Positions 1-9,083 of a stretch of 64,000 nucleotides of DNA are shown piece by piece. This stretch comes from Cellulomonas chitinilytica. GTDB lineage: Bacteria > Actinomycetota > Actinomycetes > Actinomycetales > Cellulomonadaceae. The position numbers and the translations under genes are program-made. Every line of letters begins with the position of its first letter. The stretch's first letter is position 1. Where the stretch lies: the NCBI RefSeq assembly GCF_016862675.1, contig NZ_BONK01000020.1:1-64000 (forward strand), given 5' to 3'. The notes below the pieces were generated by a model. That model saw only the letters and a list, made by a program, of their open reading frames with translations. It was not told the origin of the DNA and made no database searches.

Positions 1-80
1 GGCGTCGGGGTCGGGGTCGGCGTGACCGTCGGCGTCGGCGTCGGGGTCGGCGTGGGCGTGGGCGTCGGCGTGGTCGTGCC
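1..80 (-). repeat. Thr-Pro linker repeat (ACSCCS hexamers)
   Basis: Degenerate tandem hexamers encode about 12 alternating Thr-Pro residues between the LPMO catalytic domain and whatever module lies outside the window. One Val (TVTP) interrupts the run. Such linkers are typical of secreted actinobacterial glycan-active enzymes; the repeat is coding and is not a CRISPR or mobile element. Confidence 0.85.
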
Positions 81-755
81 GCCGCCGCCGATGTTCACGT
101 CGCTGCACAGGAAGTACGTCTGGTCCTGGTGGCTGGCCTGCCAGATCGTGTAGATGATCGCGCGGCCCGAGCGGCCGGACGGGATCGTCACGTCGGTCTG
201 GTAGTCACCGGTCGTGGGGTACGAGCCGGTCGTCTTGATCAGCTCGAGGTCGCCCCAGCCGAGCGCCTTCGTGGTCGGGTCGTAGCCGGCCTTCGACACG
301 TAGATCTTGAGCCAGTCCGCCCCGTGCTTCGCCCCGTCGGTGAGCGTGAGGTGGAACGTTGACGCGACGGTCTTCGCCTGCCAGTTGCCGGGCGTGTCGA
401 GGAAGTCGTACCGCGGGTCCGCCTTCGGGCCGCCCGAGCAGAGCTGACCGTCGGGGATGTTCTCCTCGAACTTGCCGGCCAGCCCGTTGACGTACAGGCC
501 GTTCCAGTTCCACATGTCGTCGGGGTTCGTCTGGAACGCCTGGTAGCACATGGGGTCCTGGGTCACGATGTCGCCCTGGTACCACTTGTCGCCGTTGCCC
601 CACCGCTCCCAGCAGCCGTAGTTGCGGGTGGGCGGGTCGGTGACGGAACCGTGCGCGGACGCCGGGGTGGCTGCCACCGTGAGGGCGACCATGGGGGCGA
701 TCACCGCGAGGGGTACGGCGAAGGCGAGGGTGCGGAGGCGTGCTCGTAAGGACAT
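1..755 (-). CDS. Secreted AA10 lytic polysaccharide monooxygenase, C-terminus cut by window edge
   Basis: Copper-dependent oxidase that cleaves crystalline chitin or cellulose outside the cell. The first 34 residues form a signal peptide ending ATPASA, so the mature protein begins with His35 (HGSVTDPPTRNYGCWERWG), the first ligand of the copper histidine brace. A second His lies in DGAKHGADWLKIYV, and the domain ends with the family-typical QTYFLCSDVNI. A Thr-Pro linker (about 12 TP units) follows and runs off the window, so a carbohydrate-binding module probably lies beyond position 1. The ATG at 755 has GGAGAC just upstream. Chitin versus cellulose specificity cannot be read with confidence; the host context favours plant polysaccharide. 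Confidence 0.93.
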   Translation of the reverse strand, partial: MSLRARLRTLAFAVPLAVIAPMVALTVAATPASAHGSVTDPPTRNYGCWERWGNGDKWYQGDIVTQDPMCYQAFQTNPDDMWNWNGLYVNGLAGKFEENIPDGQLCSGGPKADPRYDFLDTPGNWQAKTVASTFHLTLTDGAKHGADWLKIYVSKAGYDPTTKALGWGDLELIKTTGSYPTTGDYQTDVTIPSGRSGRAIIYTIWQASHQDQTYFLCSDVNIGGGGTTTPTPTPTPTPTPTPTVTPTPTPT

Positions 756-945
756 GGAGGTCTCCTGGTGCTCGAGGTGTCGGCCCGTGTCGTCGCTGGC
801 CCGGGGCGTGCTGCTCGCACGCCCCCTGCGGAACCACCTGAGTCGCACCCCGGTCGTGCCCCCGCCGGACGCGTGCAGGTACACCGTGGTGGGAGGCGGT
901 GGAGGTGACCACCGCGTAAAGCGTTTAGGCGGGAGGTTTCGACAC
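756..945. other. Intergenic region upstream of the LPMO gene
   Basis: This 190-base gap holds the LPMO 5' region. The only AT-containing element is TAAAGCGTTTA at 917-927, an imperfect dyad (TAAA/TTTA arms) resembling a LacI-family operator core; it lies about 160 bases from the start codon. TACCTG at 881-876 on the minus strand could be a -10 element. No CelR-type GGGAGCGCTCCC site was seen. Confidence 0.35.
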
Positions 946-2235
946 CTACGCGGGTGAGCGCTTGCCCAGCACGTAGATCCGCGGGTGGTGGCCCTTGGCG
1001 AACACCCGGACCGTCTCGCGCGGGGTCCACAGCGCGTCGGCCTCGCGCAGGCAGCGCTCCATCACGGTGATCTCGTGCGTGAGGACGACGAGCGTGCCGC
1101 CCTCCTTGGTGACCCGGTGCGCCGCCCGGAGCAGCCCGCCGTGGACGTCGGCGGCCGTCGCGTGCGAGCCGTGCAGCGTGCCCCAGGGCGGGTCGGCGTA
1201 CACGACGTCGAACGGCGCCCCGGTGAGGTCGGCGTCGGTCGCCAGGGCGTCGGCCTCGACCAGGGTCACGCGGCGGGTGAGGGCGGCGGCGTCGAGGTTC
1301 GCCGCAGCCGCCGTGAGCGCCTCGGGGGCGTTGTCGACCCCGACCGCCGCCTCCGTGGGGCCGGTCAGCAGCCGCTCGACGAGAAGGGTGCCGGACCCGC
1401 ACATGAGGTTGAGCACCCGGTCGCTCGCCGTCACGCCGCCGAGCCGCACCATCGCGGCGGCGATCGTCGCGTTCACCGCTCCCGGGTAGTCGGCGGCCCG
1501 CCACGTGCGCGCCGACAGCGGCCGCGGGCCGACCCGGACGAGCACGTCCCAGCCGGGGTCCGGCGCGCCCGCCCCACGGGCGGCGCCCGAGCGCTCCGGG
1601 CCGCGCCGCGCGGCACCCCGACGGACGCGGATGACGAGCTGGCCGTCGCGGTCGTCGTGCTGCAGCCCCGTCGCCTCCCGGATGAGGTCCGCGAGCCGCA
1701 GGAACACCGCCGAGTCGCTCCCGGCGGCCTCGAACCGGAACGACGAGGACCCGCCTGCCCGCAGCGAGGCGTACACGGCGTCGACGATCCTGGCCAGGTG
1801 GTCGCCGCTGGTCAGCGACCGGGGACGGGGCACGTCGAAGTGCAGGTGCACGAACGCGGCGACGGCCGTGCGCAGCCGCAGGACGTCGGCGAGCGGGCCG
1901 GTGTGCCGCAGCTCCAGGGCGTCGTCGCGTCCGGGGACCGGGACCGGAGGCCGGGTGGGCGCGAGCACCTCCGCGACCTCCGCGGCGAGCACGTCGGCGA
2001 GGCCGGGCAGGAACGTGAGCTCGACGGTGGTGGGCCGAGGTCCGGCCGGCGCGGGTCTCCCCGCGGTCCGCCGCCGGTCGTCGTGCCGTGGGCCGCCTCG
2101 GTGGGACGACGTCGGCCGCCGACCGGGCTGGTCACCCGCGCCGCGCGACGGCCGTCCGCCGCCGCCCTGCCGTCCGCCGCCCTGCGGTCCGCCGCCCTGC
2201 CGTCCCCGGTCGCGTCCCCGCCGGTCCTCGGTCAC
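946..2235 (-). CDS. THUMP-domain class I RNA methyltransferase (Trm14/RlmKL-like)
   Basis: Predicted SAM-dependent guanine N2-type methyltransferase acting on tRNA or rRNA. After a 60-residue Gly/Arg/Gln-rich N-terminus comes a THUMP-like RNA-binding region (from VELTFLPGLADVLAAEVAEV), then a Rossmann methyltransferase with NLMCGSGTLLVE (SAM binding), the acidic VGVDNAPEAL and catalytic DPPWG. I chose the GTG at 2235 because it overlaps the TGA of the upstream tetR (GTGA), implying translational coupling; an internal start after the low-complexity tail is possible. The length is then 429 residues. DPPW in place of NPPY/DPPY is a small deviation. The exact RNA target is unknown. Confidence 0.85.
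   Translation of the reverse strand: MTEDRRGRDRGRQGGGPQGGGRQGGGGRPSRGAGDQPGRRPTSSHRGGPRHDDRRRTAGRPAPAGPRPTTVELTFLPGLADVLAAEVAEVLAPTRPPVPVPGRDDALELRHTGPLADVLRLRTAVAAFVHLHFDVPRPRSLTSGDHLARIVDAVYASLRAGGSSSFRFEAAGSDSAVFLRLADLIREATGLQHDDRDGQLVIRVRRGAARRGPERSGAARGAGAPDPGWDVLVRVGPRPLSARTWRAADYPGAVNATIAAAMVRLGGVTASDRVLNLMCGSGTLLVERLLTGPTEAAVGVDNAPEALTAAAANLDAAALTRRVTLVEADALATDADLTGAPFDVVYADPPWGTLHGSHATAADVHGGLLRAAHRVTKEGGTLVVLTHEITVMERCLREADALWTPRETVRVFAKGHHPRIYVLGKRSPA
2154..2201 (-). repeat. Tandem 15/18-bp coding repeat (QGGG units)
   Basis: Three near-identical units of the form GTCCGCCGCCCTGCS (plus-strand view), of 18, 15 and 15 bases, encode RQGGG-PQGGG-RQGGGG at the N-terminus of the THUMP methyltransferase. 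Slippage expansion would explain them. The RGG/QGGG character suggests a flexible RNA-binding tail; whether the tail is translated depends on the chosen start. Confidence 0.75.
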
Positions 2236-2837
2236 GCGGGGACGGGGACCGCGGCGCCGACGGCCCGCAGCACGAAGGCCTCGGTCTGGGCGATGGCGCG
2301 CTCGCGGGCGGGGCCGTCCTCGGCGACGCCGCGGCCGGACAGGCACGCGTTGACGAGCGGGACGGTGACGTCGAGGTCCTGCTCGGGGAACGCGCCGCTG
2401 GCGACGCCGGCCGCCAGGATCTGGCGCAGGAGCTGCTCGACCACGACGACGTGCTCGCGGACGCGGGCCTGCGAGCCGCGGGACAGCACAGTGCGCAGCT
2501 CGGGGCCGGGGGCGACGTGGTAGACGCGCTTGAGCTGTGCCTGCGCGCGGACGTACGCGCGGAGCTGCTCGACGGGGTCGTCGATGTCGTCGAGCGCGCG
2601 CTGCAGGGTGGCGGTGTACTGCTCGGTCTCGTGGGTGATGAACCCGAGCAGGAGCGCCTCCTTGTCGGGGAAGTGGTTGTAGACGGCCGTGCGCCCGACG
2701 CCCGCGGCGTGCGCGATGTCGGCGAGGGTGATGGCGTCGAAGCCCTGCTCGGCCATGAGGGTCGACAGCGCCGCGAAGAGCTTCTGCCGGGTCTGCTCGC
2801 GGTGCTCGTGCAGGGACCCGCCGATGATCTTGGGCAT
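2232..2837 (-). CDS. TetR-family transcriptional regulator
   Basis: A 201-residue repressor-type protein. Residues 10-60 carry the TetR helix-turn-helix (TLMAEQGFDAITLADIAHAA then VGRTAVYNHFPDKEALLLGF). The C-terminal half is a helical ligand-binding domain with no recognisable ligand signature. It is translationally coupled to the THUMP methyltransferase (GTGA overlap at 2232-2235), so the pair is probably one transcript. Its promoter faces the GAF regulator gene across 111 bases containing an inverted repeat at 2867-2881, a plausible autoregulatory operator. The ATG at 2837 lacks a strong ribosome binding site. Confidence 0.9.
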   Translation of the reverse strand: MPKIIGGSLHEHREQTRQKLFAALSTLMAEQGFDAITLADIAHAAGVGRTAVYNHFPDKEALLLGFITHETEQYTATLQRALDDIDDPVEQLRAYVRAQAQLKRVYHVAPGPELRTVLSRGSQARVREHVVVVEQLLRQILAAGVASGAFPEQDLDVTVPLVNACLSGRGVAEDGPARERAIAQTEAFVLRAVGAAVPVPA

Positions 2838-2866
2838 GGTGACATCGTCGCACGTTCTGTCAGAAA

Positions 2867-2881
2867 ATCCGACCGGCGGAT
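2867..2881. promoter_or_regulatory. Inverted repeat ATCCG-N5-CGGAT in divergent promoter
   Basis: Perfect 5-bp arms around ACCGG lie 30 bases upstream of the tetR start and 68 bases upstream of the GAF-regulator start. The position suits autoregulation by the adjacent TetR protein; this is inferred from position and symmetry only. Confidence 0.45.
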
Positions 2882-2948
2882 CTGGTCACTCGTTCGTATG
2901 CTCGCAGGACGGGGGGATCTGCTCGACGACGGGCGGGAAGGAAGCGCG

Positions 2949-4256
2949 ATGGTCGACGCCGTGCGCGCCGCGCACGAACGGTTCGTCACCACAGGACACG
3001 CCCCCGGGCGGCACGTCCGACGCCTCGTCGTGGACTCCTGGCGGCGCAGCGCACGCAGCGGCGTCGACCCCGAGTTCGCCGCCGCCCCGGTGGACATGGC
3101 GGGCCGCACGCTCACCGGCTACCGCCGCCAGCACCCTCTCGCGGGCGCGATGCCGGTCGTCCGCGACCTCCTCGTGACCCCCGGTGCCGACGCCGGGTGG
3201 GTCACCGCGCTCACGGACGACGTCGGGCGGATGCTCTGGGTCGAGGGGGACGGGGACGTGCGCCGTCGCGTCGAGGGCGTCGGGTTCGTCGAGGGAGCCG
3301 TGTGGCGCGAGGACTGCGCCGGCACGAACGCGCTGGGCACCGCGCTCGTCACCGACCGGCCGGTGCAGGTCGTCGGCACCGAGCACTTCGCCCGTCGCGT
3401 CCAGCCGTGGAACTGCGCCGCCGCCCCCGTGCACGCGCCGTCGGGTCAGGTGCTCGGCGTGCTCGACGTGACCGGCGGGTCGATCGTCGCGTCCGCCCTG
3501 GCGATGTCGCTGGTCCGCGCCACCGTCGCGGCCGTCGAGGCCGAGCTCGCCCGCGCCGCCGGCGTCGACCGTGCCGGGCCCACCCAGGCGCTCGCACTCG
3601 GCCACCTGCGTGGCTCGGCCGCCGGAGCACCGGTCGACCTGACCGCCATGCCGCCGACCGTGCCCCCCGTCGGACCTGCCGCCCGGCTGCGCGTCCTCGG
3701 CGCCGGGGAGCCGGTGCTGCGGATCGCCGGTGCGCCGGTCCGGCTGAGCCTGCGGCACGCCGAGATCCTCCTGCTGCTCGCGGCGCACCCCGCCGGGCTG
3801 TCCGCCGACGAGCTCGCGGTGCTGCTCAGCGCGCACGACCTCTCGGACGTCACGGTCCGTGCCGAGGTCTCGCGGCTGCGCCGGTCGGTCGGGCCCCTGA
3901 TGTCCGCGTCGCGGCCGTACCGGCTCACCGCTCCGGTCCCCACGGACATCGACCTGGTCCGGTCGCTGCTCGACGCGGGGGACACGTCCGGCGCGCTCGC
4001 GTCCTACCCCGGGCCGGTGCTCGCACGGTCGGTGGCACCGGGGGTCGAGCAGCTGCGCGACGAGCTGACGGCCGACGTCCGCGCCGCCGTGCTGGTGAGC
4101 CGGTCACCCGAGGTCGTGAGCCGGTGGCTCGCGTCCGACGAGGGCGCGGAGGACTGGCAGGCGTGGGAGCACCTCGCCTGGCTGTCGCCGCGGGGCACCC
4201 CGGCGCACGCCCGGGCTCTCGGACGGCTCGACCTGCTCACCCGCCGGCTGGGCTGA
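2949..4256 (+). CDS. GAF-domain transcriptional regulator, likely of the aldehyde dehydrogenase locus
   Basis: A 435-residue regulator. The N-terminus (residues 10-60, VRRLVVDSWRRSARSGVDPE) matches the start of AcoR-like activators. A GAF domain follows (about 90-190: GAVWREDCAGTNALGTAL, HFARRVQPWNCAAAPVHAPSG). There is no AAA+ sigma-54 domain; instead the C-terminal half carries a winged-helix-like segment (RLSLRHAEILLLLAAHPAGL, VTVRAEVSRLRRSVG), the form common in actinobacteria lacking sigma-54. The ATG at 2949 has GGAAGGAAG upstream. It sits 1.5 kb from an aldehyde dehydrogenase and DUF779 gene, an association known for this family, so control of that operon is likely. Confidence 0.85.
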   Translation: MVDAVRAAHERFVTTGHAPGRHVRRLVVDSWRRSARSGVDPEFAAAPVDMAGRTLTGYRRQHPLAGAMPVVRDLLVTPGADAGWVTALTDDVGRMLWVEGDGDVRRRVEGVGFVEGAVWREDCAGTNALGTALVTDRPVQVVGTEHFARRVQPWNCAAAPVHAPSGQVLGVLDVTGGSIVASALAMSLVRATVAAVEAELARAAGVDRAGPTQALALGHLRGSAAGAPVDLTAMPPTVPPVGPAARLRVLGAGEPVLRIAGAPVRLSLRHAEILLLLAAHPAGLSADELAVLLSAHDLSDVTVRAEVSRLRRSVGPLMSASRPYRLTAPVPTDIDLVRSLLDAGDTSGALASYPGPVLARSVAPGVEQLRDELTADVRAAVLVSRSPEVVSRWLASDEGAEDWQAWEHLAWLSPRGTPAHARALGRLDLLTRRLG

Positions 4257-4259
4257 CCC

Positions 4260-4300
4260 GTCCCGACCGGCGGGCGGCGACACCGCCGGCAGGTCGGGAC
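4260..4300. terminator. Bidirectional hairpin between convergent genes
   Basis: GTCCCGACC (4260-4268) pairs with GGTCGGGAC (4292-4300), with further G/C pairing inside. It lies just past the GAF-regulator stop and before the beta-helix gene stop. There is no U-tract, as is usual in high-GC actinobacteria. Confidence 0.65.
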
Positions 4301-4310
4301 GACGGCCGGG

Positions 4311-5453
4311 TCAGGACGGTCGGGGCACGCAGACGACCCCGGTGCACTGCGGCTCGTTGCCGTTGCGCCGGGCCGTGTTGCCGCCGAGGTCCGTCACGCC
4401 GGGGGTGTGGATGCCCCACCCCGTGTTGTTCTCCACGCGGTTGCCGCCGAGCTGCAGGAGTGTCCAGTCCTCGTCGGTGGGCTGCGTGACGATGCCGTCG
4501 CCGTTGCGCACGACGACGTTGTCCTGCAGCACGAGGTCCCAGTAGTAGGGCGCCTGCGTGGCGTTGAAGGCGACGCCGTTGTCACGGAACGTCGTGCCGC
4601 TGATCAGGCCGCCGGCCAGCTCCGTCACGACGGCCGACGTGTTGCGGCTCAGCGTGGAGCCCTCGATGACGACGTAGCCGAGCCCGGCACTCACCGCGGT
4701 GTCGCTGCCGCTGACCGTGGAGCCGCGCAGGGTCAGGGACGACGTCCCGCCGACGGAGATGCCGCTCGTGTTGCCGACGAACCGGCTCGCGTCGACGAGG
4801 AAGCTCGCCTCGTTCCCGGACAGCCCCTGGGCGTTGCGGCTGAACGCCGTGCCGCTGACCTGCACGGCCGACGCGTCCGACGAGATGGCGGTGCCGTTGT
4901 CCTTGAAGACGCTGTCCTCGACGGTCGCGACGCCGTACCACGTGATGTCGAGCCCGGTCTCGTTGCCGCTGAACGTGGTGCGTCGGACGACGGTCGGACC
5001 CCAGGACCCGAGGAACTCTCCCTGCGTGCGCAGCGCGACCCGGTTGTCGGCGAGCCGGACGTCCTCGACGAGGAGCGTGAGCGGGTCCGACTCCGCGTCG
5101 GGGTTCGCGGGCTTGTTGCTCACCGCGACGCCCCAGCCGCGGACGGTGCCGTTGCGGACCGTCGCGCCCTCGGGGGCGGCGGAGATCGCACTCCCCGAGC
5201 CGTTCCCGACGACGGCGTGGCCGCCGAGATCCAGCGTGACGCCCTTCGCGAGGTGGAAGGCCGGGGACGCGCCCGGGCAGCGCACGTCGGCGGTCAGCGT
5301 GGTGTCCTCGCTGAGCGTGGATCCGCAGGCGGGCGGCGCCACGGCCTGGGCCGCGGGTCCGACGGTCAGCGCGGCGGCCCCGAGGGCAGCCACGGCGAGC
5401 GCTCGGGCGGCGACGGCGGACCGTCGGGTGGTGACGTGCGTGTGACCTGGCAT
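4311..5453 (-). CDS. Secreted right-handed parallel beta-helix repeat protein
   Basis: A 380-residue exported protein. The N-terminus (MPGHTHVTTRRSAVAARALA then a hydrophobic run to AQAVA) is a signal peptide with a twin-Arg-like TTRRS start. The mature region has Cys pairs near both ends and about ten beta-helix coils with repeated DNxTG/GNxTG/DNGTAI asparagine-ladder motifs (NETGLDI, NGTAIS, NTSGISV, NTSAVV, NGDGIV). Such solenoids occur in pectate lyases, carbohydrate-degrading esterases and surface proteins; no catalytic site is evident. The ATG at 5453 has GGGGGAGAA upstream, better than the in-frame ATGs further 5'. It shares its upstream region with the aldehyde dehydrogenase gene. Confidence 0.85.
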   Translation of the reverse strand: MPGHTHVTTRRSAVAARALAVAALGAAALTVGPAAQAVAPPACGSTLSEDTTLTADVRCPGASPAFHLAKGVTLDLGGHAVVGNGSGSAISAAPEGATVRNGTVRGWGVAVSNKPANPDAESDPLTLLVEDVRLADNRVALRTQGEFLGSWGPTVVRRTTFSGNETGLDITWYGVATVEDSVFKDNGTAISSDASAVQVSGTAFSRNAQGLSGNEASFLVDASRFVGNTSGISVGGTSSLTLRGSTVSGSDTAVSAGLGYVVIEGSTLSRNTSAVVTELAGGLISGTTFRDNGVAFNATQAPYYWDLVLQDNVVVRNGDGIVTQPTDEDWTLLQLGGNRVENNTGWGIHTPGVTDLGGNTARRNGNEPQCTGVVCVPRPS

Positions 5454-5545
5454 GACGCGTTCTCCCCCCATGAGCGCCCGCCCTCCTGCGGGCGCGATCA
5501 GGCCCATGGTCGAGGGCGGGCCCGGCTGGACGCATGCCCGATAGG

Positions 5546-5559
5546 ACCCGATATCGGGT
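5546..5559. promoter_or_regulatory. Perfect 14-bp palindrome ACCCGATATCGGGT
   Basis: The self-complementary 14-mer lies in the 269-base divergent region between the beta-helix gene (start 5453) and the aldehyde dehydrogenase (start 5723). A partial copy, GCCCGATA, precedes it at 5537-5544. This is a likely operator for a dimeric regulator; which gene it serves is unclear. Confidence 0.6.
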
Positions 5560-5602
5560 GAAATGCCCCTCACGTCCTGCACGGGCCCGGTGTGAGGCGG
5601 GG

Positions 5603-5620
5603 GTGCAACGGTCGTGCAAC
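5603..5620 (+). promoter_or_regulatory. Direct repeat GTGCAAC-N4-GTGCAAC upstream of aldehyde dehydrogenase
   Basis: Two identical heptamers (5603-5609 and 5614-5620) are spaced 11 bases start to start, one helical turn, about 105 bases before the dehydrogenase start. This suits an activator binding one face of the DNA; the GAF regulator at 2949 is the obvious candidate by context. Confidence 0.45.
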
Positions 5621-5722
5621 GTTCCCCGACCTACGGTGCGTCCAGCACGAGGCAACGACGCCGCGTGCTCGGGTGCCGTGCCACGAGCGAGGCGCCCGGC
5701 AGCTCGCCCCCCAGGAGATGCG

Positions 5723-7246
<1,524 letters not shown>

Positions 7247-7287
7247 CGGGTCGTGGGGCCCGGACGCTTCGGGGGATGCGTCGGGGG

Positions 7288-7334
7288 GGTCCGGTCGGGT
7301 GGGGCGCGGAGGGGACGCACCACCCGACCGGACC
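7288..7334 (+). other. 15-bp perfect hairpin between ALDH and DUF779 genes
   Basis: GGTCCGGTCGGGTGG (7288-7302) is exactly complementary to 7320-7334, with a 17-base loop. It lies 41 bases past the dehydrogenase stop and 60 before the DUF779 start. It could be a terminator, an mRNA 3'-end stabiliser setting different levels of the two products, or a regulator site; the absence of a U-tract does not decide in high-GC genomes. Confidence 0.7.
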
Positions 7335-7393
7335 GTGGGTCGTGCGTGCGGTTCCGGTCGCGGTTCCGCACGGCCGGGAGGAGGGTCGAGAGC

Positions 7394-7783
7394 ATGGACG
7401 TGCCCGAGCGTGTCGCGGTGACCGACGCCGCGGCGGACCTGCTGCGGCAGCTCCGCGCGCAGCACGGCGAGCTGATGTTCCACCAGTCGGGGGGCTGCTG
7501 CGACGGGTCGTCGCCGATGTGCTTCCCCGCGGGGGAGTTCCTCACGGGAGACGTCGACGAGCACCTCGGCGACCTCGACCTGGGCGACGGGGTCGTCGTC
7601 CCGGTGTGGATGACGAAGGCGCAGTACGAGTACTGGAAGCACACGCACCTGACGATCGACGTGGTCCCGGGCCGCGGCGCGGGGTTCTCGCTGGAGGCTC
7701 CCGAGGGCGTCCGGTTCCTGCTGCGCTCGCGGCTCCTGACCGACGACGAGGGGGTCGCCCTGCGGGCGGCGGGCGTGCTCTGA
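7394..7783 (+). CDS. DUF779 family protein
   Basis: A 129-residue cytosolic protein of a family found next to AcoD/ExaC-type aldehyde dehydrogenases. The hallmark GGCCDGSSPMCFP with three Cys lies near residue 35, and WMTKAQYEYWKHTHLTIDV near 75 is also characteristic. The three Cys suggest metal or redox binding, and the genetic linkage suggests support of the dehydrogenase; no reaction is known to me. The ATG at 7394 has GGGAGGAGGG nine to ten bases upstream. The hairpin at 7288-7334 separates it from the dehydrogenase. Confidence 0.9.
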   Translation: MDVPERVAVTDAAADLLRQLRAQHGELMFHQSGGCCDGSSPMCFPAGEFLTGDVDEHLGDLDLGDGVVVPVWMTKAQYEYWKHTHLTIDVVPGRGAGFSLEAPEGVRFLLRSRLLTDDEGVALRAAGVL

Positions 7784-7787
7784 CGCC

Positions 7788-8360
7788 TCAGCCGCAGTCC
7801 TCCCTGGGCGCCTCGGGGGCGCCGACGGCGACCTCGACGACGGTGCCCGTGCCCGTGGGGGAGTCGACGACGAACGTCACGCCGTCGACGGTCAGCTGCG
7901 TCGACCCACCGTCCGGGTCGACCTCCCAGGGCATGTTCGGGTACGCCGCCTGCAGCTCCGTGACCGTGGAGCCGAGACCGATCCCCTCCGCGGTGCGGGG
8001 GCCTGCGGCAGGGTCGGCGTCGCCGGTGGACAGCGCGTAGATGCCGTCGACCAGCCCGGGCACGGCGTAGGACTGGGTGACCCGCAGGTCGTCGATGCCG
8101 GCGAGGCCGCCGATCGTCATCGACAGGCACTCGTCGGGGGCGGGCGCCGTCCTGCCGGTCGCCGCCGCGAGGTCGCCGAGCGCCATGCCGAGGTGCGCCG
8201 GGCCGATGCCGGTGGACGTGATCGCCCCGACGGGGGCCACGGCAGCGCTCGGCGTGGAGGTGGTCGCGGGAGCCGTGGTGCCCGGAGCGGACGGGCCGCC
8301 GATCGAGCACGCGGTGAGGGTGCCGAGCGTGACGGCGGCGAGCACGAGCGGGCGACGCAT
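7788..8360 (-). CDS. Putative lipoprotein of unknown function
   Basis: 190 residues with a lipoprotein signal peptide (hydrophobic run then lipobox LTAC with Cys18), a Thr/Ser/Pro-rich spacer, then a compact domain with two Cys (DECLSM and the C-terminal EDCG) likely disulfide-linked outside the membrane. I do not recognise the family; the GIGLGSTVTELQAAYPNM pattern resembles periplasmic-type domains in which such repeats are common. It converges on the DUF779 gene with only four bases between stops. The function is unassigned. Confidence 0.8.
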   Translation of the reverse strand: MRRPLVLAAVTLGTLTACSIGGPSAPGTTAPATTSTPSAAVAPVGAITSTGIGPAHLGMALGDLAAATGRTAPAPDECLSMTIGGLAGIDDLRVTQSYAVPGLVDGIYALSTGDADPAAGPRTAEGIGLGSTVTELQAAYPNMPWEVDPDGGSTQLTVDGVTFVVDSPTGTGTVVEVAVGAPEAPREDCG

Positions 8361-8505
8361 GCGTGGGGCTCCTGGGGCGGGCGGGGCGAGGGGAGCGGAC
8401 CCGTCGACCGTATCGGCCGCGGGTGTCCGTCCGGGGCGGTTCGCCCCGTTCCGGACGGCAGGAGATCGACGGTGGGCACGTCTGTCGCACGGCGGGTTCT
8501 GCGTC

Positions 8506-8517
8506 TACCGTGCGGGC
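8506..8517 (+). promoter_or_regulatory. -10 element of a leaderless promoter (TACCGT)
   Basis: TACCGT sits six bases before the ATG at 8518, the spacing expected if transcription begins at the start codon. There is no ribosome binding site upstream, consistent with leaderless translation. Confidence 0.6.
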
Positions 8518-9069
8518 ATGACGAGCGAGACTCCCGCCACCGACGTCCAGACCGGCATCGAGCCCGACACCAAGGACTGGACCTGGGTGCTGCACGAGCG
8601 CTGCCCGGAGTGCGGCTTCACCGCCGCCGACGTGGACCCGCGCGCGATCGGCGGCACGGTGCGTGACCTCACGCCGCGGTGGGTGTCGGCCCTGCACCGC
8701 GAGGACGCGCGCGAGCGCCCGGAGCCGGCGACGTGGAGCACGCTGGAGTACGGCGCGCACGTGCGGGACGTGCTGCGGGTGTTCGACGAGCGGCTGCGGC
8801 TGATGCTCGACCAGGACGATCCGCCGTTCGCGAACTGGGACCAGGACGCGACCGCGCTGGAGGACCGGTACGACCTGCAGGACCCGGCGGTGGTGGCCGA
8901 CGAGCTGGTGGACGCGTCCGAGGTGATCGCCGACCGGTTCGACGCCGTGGGGGACGACCAGTGGGAGCGGCCGGGCCGCCGGTCGAACGGGTCGGCGTTC
9001 ACGGTGCGCACGCTCGGGCAGTACTTCCTGCACGACGTGGTCCACCACCTGCACGACGTGCGCGCCTGA
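8518..9069 (+). CDS. DinB-like / maleylpyruvate isomerase-type helical bundle protein
   Basis: 183 residues. It begins with a CPECGF zinc-knuckle-like motif (Cys31/Cys34), followed by a four-helix bundle of DinB type: helix 2 carries EYGAHVRDVLRVFDERLRLML and the end carries YFLHDVVHHLHDV, giving the conserved His pattern that binds a divalent metal. Actinobacterial members act as mycothiol-dependent transferases or isomerases; none can be named here. Leaderless start (see 8506). A single-gene unit. Confidence 0.8.
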   Translation: MTSETPATDVQTGIEPDTKDWTWVLHERCPECGFTAADVDPRAIGGTVRDLTPRWVSALHREDARERPEPATWSTLEYGAHVRDVLRVFDERLRLMLDQDDPPFANWDQDATALEDRYDLQDPAVVADELVDASEVIADRFDAVGDDQWERPGRRSNGSAFTVRTLGQYFLHDVVHHLHDVRA

Positions 9070-9083
9070 GCCTCCGCCAGGAG

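Noticed and set aside
1..80. Short tandem repeats at the left edge looking like a satellite or CRISPR fragment
   Set aside because: The hexamers are in frame and encode a Thr-Pro linker continuing the LPMO gene; there are no spacers.
946..2853. A single 635-residue frame covering both the methyltransferase and the tetR region
   Set aside because: The tetR gene at 2232-2837 has an unmistakable protein in another frame; the methyltransferase begins at the GTG overlapping its stop.
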